From Vicinamibacteria bacterium (GTDB taxonomy: Bacteria; Acidobacteriota; Vicinamibacteria; Vicinamibacterales; UBA8438): 64,000 bases of DNA. The notes under the pieces are model-generated. The model did no database searches. It was not told the origin of the DNA and saw nothing but the letters and a program-made list of their open reading frames with translations. The stretch is from positions 28,083-92,082 of the forward strand of contig JAJEEU010000020.1 of NCBI GenBank assembly GCA_022820825.1. Direction: 5' to 3'. The position numbers were made by a program, and so were the translations under genes. This document shows positions 37,316-46,238 of the stretch, piece after piece. How positions within the stretch are numbered: the stretch's first letter is position 1; each line of letters begins with the position of its first letter.

Positions 37316-39466
37316 ATGAAAGTGGCGGTGGTCTACAACCGGGAGAGTCAGAACGTCATCAATCTGTTCGGCACGCCGAACCGTGAGAAGCTCGTGCTCA
37401 AGAGCCTCCAGAGCGTCACGCAGGCGCTCAAGCGGGGCGGACACCAGGTCGCGCTGATCGAGGGCGACAAGGAGCTCATTCCCAAGCTCGAGGACTTCAT
37501 GCCGCGGGTGGTGAAGGGCGAGCGGCCGGGCATGGTGTTCAACGTGTCGTACGGCATCCAGGGTCATGCCCGCTATGCCCACGTGCCGGGCATCCTCGAG
37601 ATGGTCGGCGTGCCGTACGTCGCGTCCGGACCGCTCGCGCACTCGCTGTGCCTCGACAAGGTCGTCACGAAGATGATCCTGCGCCAGCACGGTCTTCCGA
37701 CGCCCGACTTCGTGGTGCTGACGACGCCCGACATGGATCTTCCGGAGATCAGGTATCCCATGATCGTCAAGCCGAAGAACGAGGCGGTGTCGTTCGGCCT
37801 GAAGGTCGTGAACAACGACGACGAGCTGCGGGAGGCGGCCGGGGCCATCTACAACGAGTTCAGGCAGCCCGTGCTGGCCGAGCAGTTCATCGACGGCCGC
37901 GAGATCAACGTGGCGCTGCTGGGCAACAACCCTCCGGATGCGCTGCCTCCCGTCGAGCTCCAGTTCGGAACCGGCGGGCCCAACATCTACACCTACGAAG
38001 ACAAGACCCACAAGAGCGGACGCGAGGTGACGCTCGCGTGCCCCGCCCCGATCTCGGACGAGTTGAAGACCGAGGCCCAGGAGATTGCCAGGAAGGCGTT
38101 CTCGGTGCTCGGCTGCTACGACTGCGCGCGGATCGACATGCGCCTCGACGAGGCGGGCAAGCTGTACATCCTGGAGGTCAACAGCCTTCCCGGGCTCAGC
38201 GAGCGCGGGTCGTACGCCACCGCCGCCCGAGAGGTGGGGATGGACTACGCCGCGTTCATCAACCGCCTCGTCGAGATTGCCAGCGCGCGCTACTTCGGGA
38301 CGCCCGAGCCGCCGACCGTCGATGTCGGCTCCGTCGACACGCGGTCGCACGTGGCCAGCTATGTCACCCAGCGCCGCGACCAGATGGAGCGGGAGCTCCG
38401 GGAATTGACCGACGCACCCAGCCGCACGGACGACCCCATCGGCATACAGCAGACCGTTCACAGAGTGACCGAGTGGTTCGGGGAATTGGGAATGCGGCCC
38501 GCGGCAGACATCGCCTCGGGACCCGATGCCTGGTGCTGGGAAACGTCCAAGGGGTTTGCCGGCGGCACCTTGCTGGTCGCGCACCTCGACGTCCCGATGG
38601 AGGCCGGGGCTCCGCAACAGTCGTTTCGGCGAGACCCGGAGTATCTCTACGGTGACGGCGTGGGCACGTCGCGGGCGCCGTTGATCATGATGCAGCACGC
38701 GCTGCGGGCGCTCCGGAGCATCCGGCGGCTCAATCGCCTGCGCATCGGCGTCCTGCTCTATTCCGATGAAGGCCGGGACGCGCGAGACAGCTCCGCGATC
38801 ATTCGCAAGGCCGCCGGCAAGGCCAGGCATGTTCTGGTTCTCCGGCCGGGCACGCCTGGAGGAGGGATCATCAACCGCCGGCGGGGACATCGCAAGTACC
38901 GCCTCCAGGTGGTGGGCGATCCCGTCCGCCCCGGCAGGACCGAGCCGAAGACGCAAGCGGTTCGCTGGACCTGCGCGAAGGTCGAAGAGCTCAGCAGGCT
39001 CACGTCGCAGAAGGACCAGTTGTCGGTGTCGATCAGCGAGCTGCACACGGAACGGCACACGATGGCCCTGCCCCACCGCGTCACGGCGACCATCCTGATG
39101 ACCTACCGCGACACGAAACGGGCGGACGATGCGCTCCACAAGATGCGCACGATCCTCGGCAAGGGCGGTCCCAGGTGGGAGCTGGTCCAGATCTCGGACC
39201 GGCCGCCGATGCGGGAACGGACGGTCAACGCGCGCTTGCAGGAGAAGCTCATGGACATTGCGAAGCGCTGGGACGTTCCGCTCAAGCCCGAGTTCTCCCG
39301 CTGGCCGTCCGTGGCGGGCCTGGTCCCGGCCGACACGCCGTGCCTGTGCGGCATCGGTCCGGAGACCCAGGATCGGGGCACCCCCCAAGAAGCCGTGCAG
39401 CGCATCAGCCTGGTGCAGCGCACGCTGCTGCTGGCCGAGTACCTGGCCGCGGACCTCGAGACATAG
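37316..39466 (+). CDS. ATP-grasp ligase (D-Ala-D-Ala-ligase-like) fused to M20-peptidase-like domain
   Basis: A 716-residue cytoplasmic protein; ATG 37316 follows GGAGGAG. Residues 1 to about 330 are ATP-grasp: VVYNRES start, LDKVVTKMILRQHGLPTPDF, PMIVKPKNEAVSFGL, VLAEQFIDGREINVALL and the metal motif DMRLDEAGKLYILEVN. Such enzymes make carboxylate-amine bonds, like D-Ala-D-Ala ligase. Residues about 390-716 resemble M20 metallopeptidases: AHLDVP (His423, Asp425) and YGDGVGTSRAPL, where the usual bridging Asp appears to be Thr. The DEE motif is DEG, and the C-terminal His also seems absent. The peptidase half may be inactive or altered. It starts a plus-strand cluster of glutamyl/amide genes. 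The substrate is unknown. Confidence 0.85.
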   Translation: MKVAVVYNRESQNVINLFGTPNREKLVLKSLQSVTQALKRGGHQVALIEGDKELIPKLEDFMPRVVKGERPGMVFNVSYGIQGHARYAHVPGILEMVGVPYVASGPLAHSLCLDKVVTKMILRQHGLPTPDFVVLTTPDMDLPEIRYPMIVKPKNEAVSFGLKVVNNDDELREAAGAIYNEFRQPVLAEQFIDGREINVALLGNNPPDALPPVELQFGTGGPNIYTYEDKTHKSGREVTLACPAPISDELKTEAQEIARKAFSVLGCYDCARIDMRLDEAGKLYILEVNSLPGLSERGSYATAAREVGMDYAAFINRLVEIASARYFGTPEPPTVDVGSVDTRSHVASYVTQRRDQMERELRELTDAPSRTDDPIGIQQTVHRVTEWFGELGMRPAADIASGPDAWCWETSKGFAGGTLLVAHLDVPMEAGAPQQSFRRDPEYLYGDGVGTSRAPLIMMQHALRALRSIRRLNRLRIGVLLYSDEGRDARDSSAIIRKAAGKARHVLVLRPGTPGGGIINRRRGHRKYRLQVVGDPVRPGRTEPKTQAVRWTCAKVEELSRLTSQKDQLSVSISELHTERHTMALPHRVTATILMTYRDTKRADDALHKMRTILGKGGPRWELVQISDRPPMRERTVNARLQEKLMDIAKRWDVPLKPEFSRWPSVAGLVPADTPCLCGIGPETQDRGTPQEAVQRISLVQRTLLLAEYLAADLET

Positions 39467-39476
39467 GGAGGCTGCC

Positions 39477-40169
39477 ATGACTCTGCCGTTGCTCATCTCG
39501 GTGCCTCACGCGGGCCTGCGCGTCCCACCGGAAGCCCGGCCCTACTGCTCGCTCACGCCGGAAGAGATCGCCAGGGACGGCGACGAGGGAGCGGCCGAGA
39601 TCTACACCATCGAGGAGGAGGTCGAGTGCTACGTGACGACGGATGTCGCACGCGCCATCGTCGATCTCAACCGTGCGGAGGATGACCGGCGCAAGGACGG
39701 CGTCGTCAAGACGCACACCTGCTGGGAAGTGCCGGTCTACGAGCCGTTCCCGCCGGAAGCAGTCGTCCAGACCCTGCTGGCGAAGTACTACCGGCCCTAC
39801 CACCAGCGCCTCACGCGGCTCGGCGACCGCGGGCTGCAGCTTGCCGTCGACTGCCATACCATGGCGGCAGCGGGTCCTCCTGTCGGTCCGGACCCGGGCG
39901 TTGAACGGCCCTGGGTGTGCATCAGCAACGCGGACGGCACCTGTCCCCAGGAGTGGATGGACACGCTCTGGGCGTGTCTCGAGGAGCGTTTCGGTCCCAA
40001 CGTGACGATCAATCATCCGTTCAAGGGTGGCTTCATCACCCGCACGCACGCCGCGGAGATGCCCTGGGTACAGTTGGAGCTGTCGCGCGCGCCGTTCGCT
40101 TCGAATCAGCAGAAGCGCGAGCACGTGCTGGCGGCGCTCCACGCCTGGACCCGCAAGGTGCCGCGGTAG
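39477..40169 (+). CDS. N-formylglutamate amidohydrolase-family enzyme
   Basis: A 230-residue metal-dependent amidohydrolase. ATG 39477 follows AGGGAGG, 10 bp after the ligase stop. The family features are ISVPHAG near the start, VVDLNRAEDD-like sequence at about 60 (AIVDLNRAEDDRR), then LAVDCHTMAAAGP and KGGFITRTHA. Known members hydrolyse N-formyl-L-glutamate in histidine breakdown, but no other hut gene is near. In this context it may instead cleave an acyl-glutamate or related amide made or used by the cluster. Confidence 0.9.
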   Translation: MTLPLLISVPHAGLRVPPEARPYCSLTPEEIARDGDEGAAEIYTIEEEVECYVTTDVARAIVDLNRAEDDRRKDGVVKTHTCWEVPVYEPFPPEAVVQTLLAKYYRPYHQRLTRLGDRGLQLAVDCHTMAAAGPPVGPDPGVERPWVCISNADGTCPQEWMDTLWACLEERFGPNVTINHPFKGGFITRTHAAEMPWVQLELSRAPFASNQQKREHVLAALHAWTRKVPR

Positions 40170-40177
40170 AGCCCGCC

Positions 40178-41809
40178 GTGGAACCGGAGCGGGTCGAGCG
40201 GTCCTTTCAACAGTCGACCGACCAGAAGTGTTCGTCCGCGGCGGGCGGCATGGTCGCCACCGCGTTTCCCGACGCCACTCGCGCAGGGGTGCAGATGCTC
40301 GAGCGCGGGGGCAACGCGGTTGACGCCGCCTGTGCGGCCGCGCTGGCGCTGGGCGTCTGCGAACCGCAGGGCTCCGGCCTCGGCGGTCAAACGATGGCGC
40401 TCCTGCACGTCGGCGGACGGACCATCGCCGTGGACGGTTCGAGCCACGCACCCGCGCTGGCCCACAAGTCCAGGCTGAGGAGCAGGCGCTCCAGGGAGCT
40501 GGGGTACACGGCCACCACCATACCCACCACGCTCGCCGTTCTCGGTCATCTCAATCGTGCATACGGCCGCCTCGGCTGGAGCACGCTGGTCGAACCCGCG
40601 GTTCGCATCGCCGAGGACGGATACCGGATAACGCCGCTTCAGTCTCGGCTGCAGGCGCGCGAAAGGCAGGGCTTTCTGAAGGTCCCTTCCCGATCCGGCG
40701 CGCGTTACTTCCTCAAGAACGGAACGGCGCCGTACGCGTCCGGGGAGCGTTTCGTGCAGCGCGATCTCGCCGCGACGCTGAGCGCGGTGGCAAGCGACGG
40801 GATCGAGGCGTTCTATCGGGGGAACATCGCCCGGCGCATCGACGCCGACATGCGGTTGCACCGGGGCCTCCTGCGGGCGGAGGACCTTGCGTACCTGCCG
40901 GAGGTAATCGAACGCGAAGCGCTCGCCGACACCTATCGCGGCCTGACCGTGCACACCTTCCCGCCGCCCGGCGCCGGCCATACGCTGCTGCTGATCCTCA
41001 AGATGATGGAACACTTTCCCGCCGGGCGCCTCTCGGACGGCACGCCGGATGCGCATCGGCTGCTCGCCGAGATCCAGCGTCTCGCGCTCATCGAGAACCG
41101 CAGGAACCCCCTGAATCCGCACACCTTCCATCAATTGCAACCCTGGACGGAACATACCCGGCAGCGCGCCCGCAGCCTGGCCGGCCAGATTCGACAGGGG
41201 TCCTCCCCGCAGGGCCAATCGGGCGCGCGGGGCCATGACCGCGGGGAAACCACCCACCTGTCCGCCATGGACGGCGCCGGCAACGTGGCCGCAATCACCC
41301 AATCGGTGAACCTGGTGTACGGCTCGAAGGCCGCGGCTGATGGCCTGGGGTTTCTCTACAACGACTACCTGGAGGCGTTTCAGTACGACAAACCAACGCA
41401 CTACTACAATCTGAGACCGAACGGCATTCCCTGGTCGTCGGTGGCGCCGGCGCTGGTCTCGGTGGGCGGCAAACCGTGGCTGGTTGCCGGCAGTCCCGGC
41501 AGCCAGCGTGGATTTTCGGCGACCGCCAGCTTCCTGTCGGCCGTCATCGACGGAGAGCTCCCGATTTCCAGCGCGATGTCGCAGCCGCGCCTCTATGTAA
41601 ACGTGGCCGGCGAGGTCAGCATCGAGGCCGGCCGCGTTGATTCGGCGGTGCTCGCGCACCTGGCGCAGGCGGGGTATGGGATACGCCCGCGGGAGGACTA
41701 CGCGTTCTTCCTGGGAGCCATACACGCGGTTCTGCAGTGTCACACGAAGGACGAGTACCAGGGTGTCGCCGACGTGAGGCGCGACGGCACGGCGGAGGGC
41801 TTGCCGTGA
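40178..41809 (+). CDS. Gamma-glutamyltransferase family protein, copy 1
   Basis: About 543 residues, starting at a GTG eight bases after the amidohydrolase stop. It is an Ntn hydrolase: the self-cleavage/catalytic Thr is Thr358 in GETTHLSAMDGAGN. The region AGGNAVDAACAAALALGV-like (RGGNAVDAACAA) and the ending with GSPGSQRGF and HLAQAGYGIR fit the family. Members transfer or hydrolyse gamma-glutamyl groups. No signal peptide is present, unlike the usual periplasmic enzyme. It is adjacent to a second copy, so a distinct, cytoplasmic substrate is plausible. Confidence 0.9.
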   Translation: MEPERVERSFQQSTDQKCSSAAGGMVATAFPDATRAGVQMLERGGNAVDAACAAALALGVCEPQGSGLGGQTMALLHVGGRTIAVDGSSHAPALAHKSRLRSRRSRELGYTATTIPTTLAVLGHLNRAYGRLGWSTLVEPAVRIAEDGYRITPLQSRLQARERQGFLKVPSRSGARYFLKNGTAPYASGERFVQRDLAATLSAVASDGIEAFYRGNIARRIDADMRLHRGLLRAEDLAYLPEVIEREALADTYRGLTVHTFPPPGAGHTLLLILKMMEHFPAGRLSDGTPDAHRLLAEIQRLALIENRRNPLNPHTFHQLQPWTEHTRQRARSLAGQIRQGSSPQGQSGARGHDRGETTHLSAMDGAGNVAAITQSVNLVYGSKAAADGLGFLYNDYLEAFQYDKPTHYYNLRPNGIPWSSVAPALVSVGGKPWLVAGSPGSQRGFSATASFLSAVIDGELPISSAMSQPRLYVNVAGEVSIEAGRVDSAVLAHLAQAGYGIRPREDYAFFLGAIHAVLQCHTKDEYQGVADVRRDGTAEGLP

Positions 41810-41867
41810 CATGTGCTAGTCTCGCGGATTCCCGCTGAATGACTCCTCCAGGGAAGGGGCCGTCTTG

Positions 41868-43472
41868 ATGGACATCGGCGTGCTACCCGAGCCGCAACGG
41901 CTCGCCGTATCGCGCGAGGGCATGGTGGCGACGCAGCACCATGCGGCTACCGCGGCCGGCGTGGCGATGCTCGACGCGGGCGGCAATGCGTTCGATGCGG
42001 CCGTTGCGGCAGCCTTCGCGCTCGGCGTGTGCGAGCCGGTCGCATCCGGTCTCGGCGGCCAGACGATGGTGCTCGTCCACGATGCCGCCGCGGGGCGCAC
42101 GTTCGCGCTCGACGGTTCGTCGCGCGCGCCCAACCGGGCCACGCAGGACGCCCTGGTGAACCCGCGCGCGGAGCGCCGCCGGGGCTATCGCTCGACGACG
42201 GTGCCGAGCACCCCCGCCGTGCTCGACTACCTGCGCGAAGCGCACGGCACGCTGCCGCTGGCCGATCTGCTGCAACCGGCCATCGACCTCGCCGAGAACG
42301 GCTTCCGCATATCCCGTTTGCAGCATTCACTCACGAAGCGCGAAGCGAAGTATCTCCGGGCGGGAACGGCCGGGGCAATCTTCCTGCGGAACGGCAAGCT
42401 CCTCTATCGCACTGGCGCCGTATTCCGCCAGCCCGCACTGGGCGCGACGCTCCGGCGGCTGGCGGAGCACGGCGTAGCCGACTTCTACCTTGGAGATATT
42501 GCGGCGGCCATCGAGGCCGACATGGAGCGCCACGACGGCTTCATCCGGCGGGACGACCTGGCGCAGATACCGCAGCCGATCGAGCGCCGGCCGCTCACCG
42601 GGCGGTTCTTCGGGCACCGTGTGTTCACCATGCCGCCGCCCGGCGCCGGCCGCACGCTGATCGAGATGATGAACATCCACCAGCACCTGCCCGAGAACAG
42701 GCGCGATTCGCAGACGCGCGCGGGCGCCGTGCTGCTGGCCGAGACAATCCGGCGCGCCTTCCTGGATCGGGCGGACCGGCCGTTCGATCCCGCCTTCTAT
42801 CCGCAACACGCCGAGAAACGCATGTTGCAGGACGACTATGCCCGGGAAATTGCAGGCCAGATCAACCGGCGCTACTCCGGCCACGGCGAAACGACCCACC
42901 TCTCGGTGATGGACCGCGCGGGCAACGCCGTCGCGCTGACCCAGTCCATCGAGAACGTGTACGGCTCATGCGCGGCAACCGCGGAGCTCGGATTCCTCTA
43001 CAACAACTACATGAGCGCGTTCGAGCACAAGGACATCTCGCACCCGTACTACCTGCGTCCCAACGCGGTGCCGTGGGCCAGCGTTGCACCCACCATCGTG
43101 TTCAGGGGCCGCCGGCCATGGCTGGTCATCGGCTCGCCGGGCAGCGAGCGGATCACGCCGTCCATTCTGCAGGTGCTGATCCGCCTGATGCAGGGAGATA
43201 CGCCGCTCGAAGCCGTCACGGCGCCGCGGCTGTTCTGCTCGCTGTCCGGATGCGTGTCCCTCGAGGCGTCGCGCCTGCGGGACGACCTGCCGCAGGTGTT
43301 CGAGGAGCGCGGGTTGACAGTCGACCGCCGCGAAGCGTTTTCCTTCTACCTCGGCTGCGTGCAACTGGTGGTCCGCGAACGCAACGAGCTCTACGGCGTC
43401 GCCGATCCGCGCCGCGACGGCTCCGCCGGCGGGCCGCGGCGGCGCCCGGCTGCGGCGTCGGAGGATGCGTAG
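41868..43472 (+). CDS. Gamma-glutamyltransferase family protein, copy 2
   Basis: A 534-residue paralogue of the upstream protein. ATG 41868 is preferred over the adjacent TTG 41865; GGGAAGGGG is the ribosome site. The catalytic Thr is Thr342 in GETTHLSVMDRAGN, with the same DAGGNAFDAAVAAAFALGV and PPPGAGRTL elements. It too lacks a signal peptide. The tandem arrangement suggests duplication followed by divergence, or a heteromeric enzyme. A 58-bp gap separates the two copies. Confidence 0.9.
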   Translation: MDIGVLPEPQRLAVSREGMVATQHHAATAAGVAMLDAGGNAFDAAVAAAFALGVCEPVASGLGGQTMVLVHDAAAGRTFALDGSSRAPNRATQDALVNPRAERRRGYRSTTVPSTPAVLDYLREAHGTLPLADLLQPAIDLAENGFRISRLQHSLTKREAKYLRAGTAGAIFLRNGKLLYRTGAVFRQPALGATLRRLAEHGVADFYLGDIAAAIEADMERHDGFIRRDDLAQIPQPIERRPLTGRFFGHRVFTMPPPGAGRTLIEMMNIHQHLPENRRDSQTRAGAVLLAETIRRAFLDRADRPFDPAFYPQHAEKRMLQDDYAREIAGQINRRYSGHGETTHLSVMDRAGNAVALTQSIENVYGSCAATAELGFLYNNYMSAFEHKDISHPYYLRPNAVPWASVAPTIVFRGRRPWLVIGSPGSERITPSILQVLIRLMQGDTPLEAVTAPRLFCSLSGCVSLEASRLRDDLPQVFEERGLTVDRREAFSFYLGCVQLVVRERNELYGVADPRRDGSAGGPRRRPAAASEDA

Positions 43473-43589
43473 GAACCGCGTCGATCGAGGCCCCCGGCGC
43501 GGACGTTGCAACGCATCGGTGCGCTGGCATGATGACCGCGGCACGCCGGCGAATACGAATCCACCGACCTGCCTCCAGCGGGGAGCACG

Positions 43590-44945
43590 ATGGCAACTGA
43601 ATCGACGGACCGGTATTTCGGCTTCAAGCCGCTCGAAGAGCTAACCGACACTATCCAGCGCCTCATCCGCACGCGGCTTTGGGCGCAGATCGTCATCGGG
43701 ATGGTTCTGGGCATCGCGGTCGGAATGCTCCTGTCTCCCGAGGGCGGCGCGCTCCTGTCCGAGAGTGACGCGGACGTTGTCGCAGGCTGGCTCGCGCTCC
43801 CGGGACAGGTCTTTCTGGCGTTGATCCAGATGGTGGTTCTACCGCTGGTCGTCGCGTCGATCGTGCTGGGCGTCGCATCGAGCGGCGATCCGGCGCAGTT
43901 GCGGAAGATGGGCGGGCGGGTCGGCGTCTTCTTTCTCGCCACGACGGCGGCGGCGACAGCCATCGGCATTTCCCTGGCGCTGGTCGTGCAGCCGGGCAAC
44001 TACCTCGACCGGGAAACCGTTCAGCAGACGCTGGGCCCGGCGCAGGTCGTCGCTTCGGCCGCGTCCGACGAAGTCAAGCTTGCCGATCTTCCGGATCGGA
44101 TCGTGGCCCTCATTCCATCCGATCCGGCGCGCGCCGCGCTGAACCAGAGCATGCTGCAAATCGTCCTCTTCGCTATCCTCATGGGCATCGCCCTGCTCGC
44201 CATTCCCGCGGTGCGCTCGCGACCTCTGCTCGACCTTGCAGGTTCCCTCCAGGAAGTGTCGATGCAAGTCGTGAGCTGGGCCATGCTGCTCGCGCCGTAC
44301 GCCGTCTTCGGCCTGCTGGCGCAGATCTCGATCAAGATTGGACTCCAGGCGCTTCTCGGCCTCAGCGTTTACGTGGGTGTGGTGATCGCAGGCCTGGTCG
44401 CACTCGACCTCCTCTACCTCGCGCTGGTGGCGATTGGCGCGCGCATGTCGCCGGCGAGGTTTCTGAGCGCGACGCGCGAGGTCCAGTTGCTGGCCTTCTC
44501 CACGTCGAGCTCGGCGGCCGTCATGCCGCTGTCGATCCGAACGGTCCAGGACAAGCTCGGCGTGCGACCGTCCATCGCGCAGTTCGTGATTCCGGTGGGC
44601 GCCACCGTGAACATGGCCGGGACTGCGCTCTACCAGGTTGTCGCGGCGGTATTCTTGACACAGGTATTCGGCGTGGACATTACGCTGGGCGATCTGCTCC
44701 TGCTGTCGGCGACCACGATCGGCGCATCCATCGGTTCCCCGAGCAGCCCGGGGGCGGGCATCGTAATCCTGGCGACGATACTGCAGAGCATGGGAATTCC
44801 GCCGGGAGGCGTGGCCCTGCTGATTGGCGTGGACCGCATACTGGACATGAGCCGGACAACGGTCAACGTGGTCGGCGACCTGGTCGCATGCGTGCTGATG
44901 AACCGCTGGATCAAGCCGGAGGCGTCGCCGCCGGCCGCCGGATGA
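43590..44945 (+). CDS. Dicarboxylate/amino acid:cation symporter (DAACS, GltP-like)
   Basis: A 451-residue inner-membrane transporter; ATG 43590 follows GGGGAG. It has about eight membrane helices plus two re-entrant loops. Substrate-binding motifs are FSTSSSAAVMPLSIRT and VNMAGTALYQVVAAVFLTQ, then SIGSPSSPGAGIVIL. The family takes up glutamate, aspartate or C4-dicarboxylates with Na+ or protons. Its place after two gamma-glutamyltransferases and an N-formylglutamate-type hydrolase suggests uptake of glutamate or a related acid for the cluster. Confidence 0.92.
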   Translation: MATESTDRYFGFKPLEELTDTIQRLIRTRLWAQIVIGMVLGIAVGMLLSPEGGALLSESDADVVAGWLALPGQVFLALIQMVVLPLVVASIVLGVASSGDPAQLRKMGGRVGVFFLATTAAATAIGISLALVVQPGNYLDRETVQQTLGPAQVVASAASDEVKLADLPDRIVALIPSDPARAALNQSMLQIVLFAILMGIALLAIPAVRSRPLLDLAGSLQEVSMQVVSWAMLLAPYAVFGLLAQISIKIGLQALLGLSVYVGVVIAGLVALDLLYLALVAIGARMSPARFLSATREVQLLAFSTSSSAAVMPLSIRTVQDKLGVRPSIAQFVIPVGATVNMAGTALYQVVAAVFLTQVFGVDITLGDLLLLSATTIGASIGSPSSPGAGIVILATILQSMGIPPGGVALLIGVDRILDMSRTTVNVVGDLVACVLMNRWIKPEASPPAAG

Positions 44946-44981
44946 CCGAGCGTTCCGGCTCCGGATGCAGGAGGACACCGA

Positions 44982-46223
44982 ATGCTGTTGCTAGTCTTTG
45001 CGGCCACCATGACGGTAGTGATATCGAGCATGTGCTCCCTGTTCGAGTCGATCCTGTTCTCGACGCGCGTGGGAGTCCTGGAGGCCGAACGGGCGGACGG
45101 CAAGCATTCGCGCCTGGCCGCGCGCTTCATGGACATGAAGTCCAACATCTCCGAACCGACCTCCGCCATCCTGGTGCTCAACACCGTGGCCAACACGGCC
45201 GGAGCCACGTTCTGCGGCATGTACGCCACGCAGGTCCTGGGAACGGCCCTGGTGCCCGCCGTGTCCGTCGTACTGACCCTGGCCATATTGTTCGTGGGCG
45301 AGATCCTGCCGAAGACCTACGGCGCCACCTACTGGCGCTCGCTGTGGCATTTCACCGTCTGGCCGCTCACCGTCATGCAGAGAGGCCTGCGTCCCGTCAT
45401 CAGGGTGACGCAGGCGTTCGCCGACTTCTTCACAGGCAGCCGCAGCGGCCCGTCCATCACGGAGGATGAAATCCAGGCCAGCATCCGGCTCGGCCGCAAG
45501 GCGGGCGAGCTGTCGCGGACGGAGCAGCAACTGCTGAACGCCGTATTCCAGTTCGACGACCTGACCGTCCGCCAGATCATGGTGCCCCGCACCGACGTCG
45601 ACTTTCTCGATGCAACCTGGCCGCTGGCGAAATGCCTCGACGTCGCCAGGCAGACGCGCCACACCCGCTTTCCCCTGCGCCGCGGGACGCGCGACGAAGT
45701 GGCCGGCATCATCCACGTGAAGGAGTTGATTGGGTTGGGAAGCGGCGACGAAGTGGAGTTGAGCGCCATCGTTCACCCCGCGTGGCACGTGCCGGAGACC
45801 CTCCCAATCAGCCGGCTGCTGCGCGAGATGCAGCGCAACCACCAGCACATGGCGCTCGTGGACGACGAATACGGCACCCTCGTCGGCATCGTCACCATGG
45901 AGAACGTGCTGGAGCAAATCGTCGGCGCGGTGCAGGACGAGTTCGATTCGGAGACGCCCGACATCACGCAGGAAGATCCGGCCACCTTCCGCGTCAGGGG
46001 GCAGGTGCTGATCGAGCGGGTGAACCGCGAGTGCGGCCTCGAGCTCTACGCGGCGGACGTCGATACGCTCTCCGGTCTGCTCGTGAGCCACCTGGGCCGG
46101 CTCGCGGAAGCGGGCGACCGCGTGCGCCTCGCGGGCGCGACGGCCGAGATCATCGAGGTCAAGGACGGCAGGGCGGACCTGGTCCGGATTCAGCTCTCGA
46201 AGGAAGAGAACGGCGAGGAATAG
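44982..46223 (+). CDS. CNNM/CorC-type protein (hemolysin C family)
   Basis: A 413-residue protein with a DUF21 membrane domain (about 1-150, three helices, with FVGEILPKTYG), a CBS pair (about 195-315, QIMVPRTDVDFLD and HMALVDDEYGTLVGIVTMENVLEQIVG) and a C-terminal CorC/HlyC domain (about 330-410). Members take part in Mg2+ or Co2+ export or membrane metal balance. It is 36 bp after the symporter gene on the same strand, though its relation to the glutamyl cluster may be only positional. It is convergent with the SLC12-like gene. Confidence 0.9.
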   Translation: MLLLVFAATMTVVISSMCSLFESILFSTRVGVLEAERADGKHSRLAARFMDMKSNISEPTSAILVLNTVANTAGATFCGMYATQVLGTALVPAVSVVLTLAILFVGEILPKTYGATYWRSLWHFTVWPLTVMQRGLRPVIRVTQAFADFFTGSRSGPSITEDEIQASIRLGRKAGELSRTEQQLLNAVFQFDDLTVRQIMVPRTDVDFLDATWPLAKCLDVARQTRHTRFPLRRGTRDEVAGIIHVKELIGLGSGDEVELSAIVHPAWHVPETLPISRLLREMQRNHQHMALVDDEYGTLVGIVTMENVLEQIVGAVQDEFDSETPDITQEDPATFRVRGQVLIERVNRECGLELYAADVDTLSGLLVSHLGRLAEAGDRVRLAGATAEIIEVKDGRADLVRIQLSKEENGEE

Positions 46224-46238
46224 ACGGGTCGGCCCGCA

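Noticed and set aside
39477..40169. N-formylglutamate amidohydrolase as part of a histidine-degradation operon
   Set aside because: No hutH, hutU, hutI or hutF gene is present in the window; the neighbours are a ligase and gamma-glutamyltransferases.
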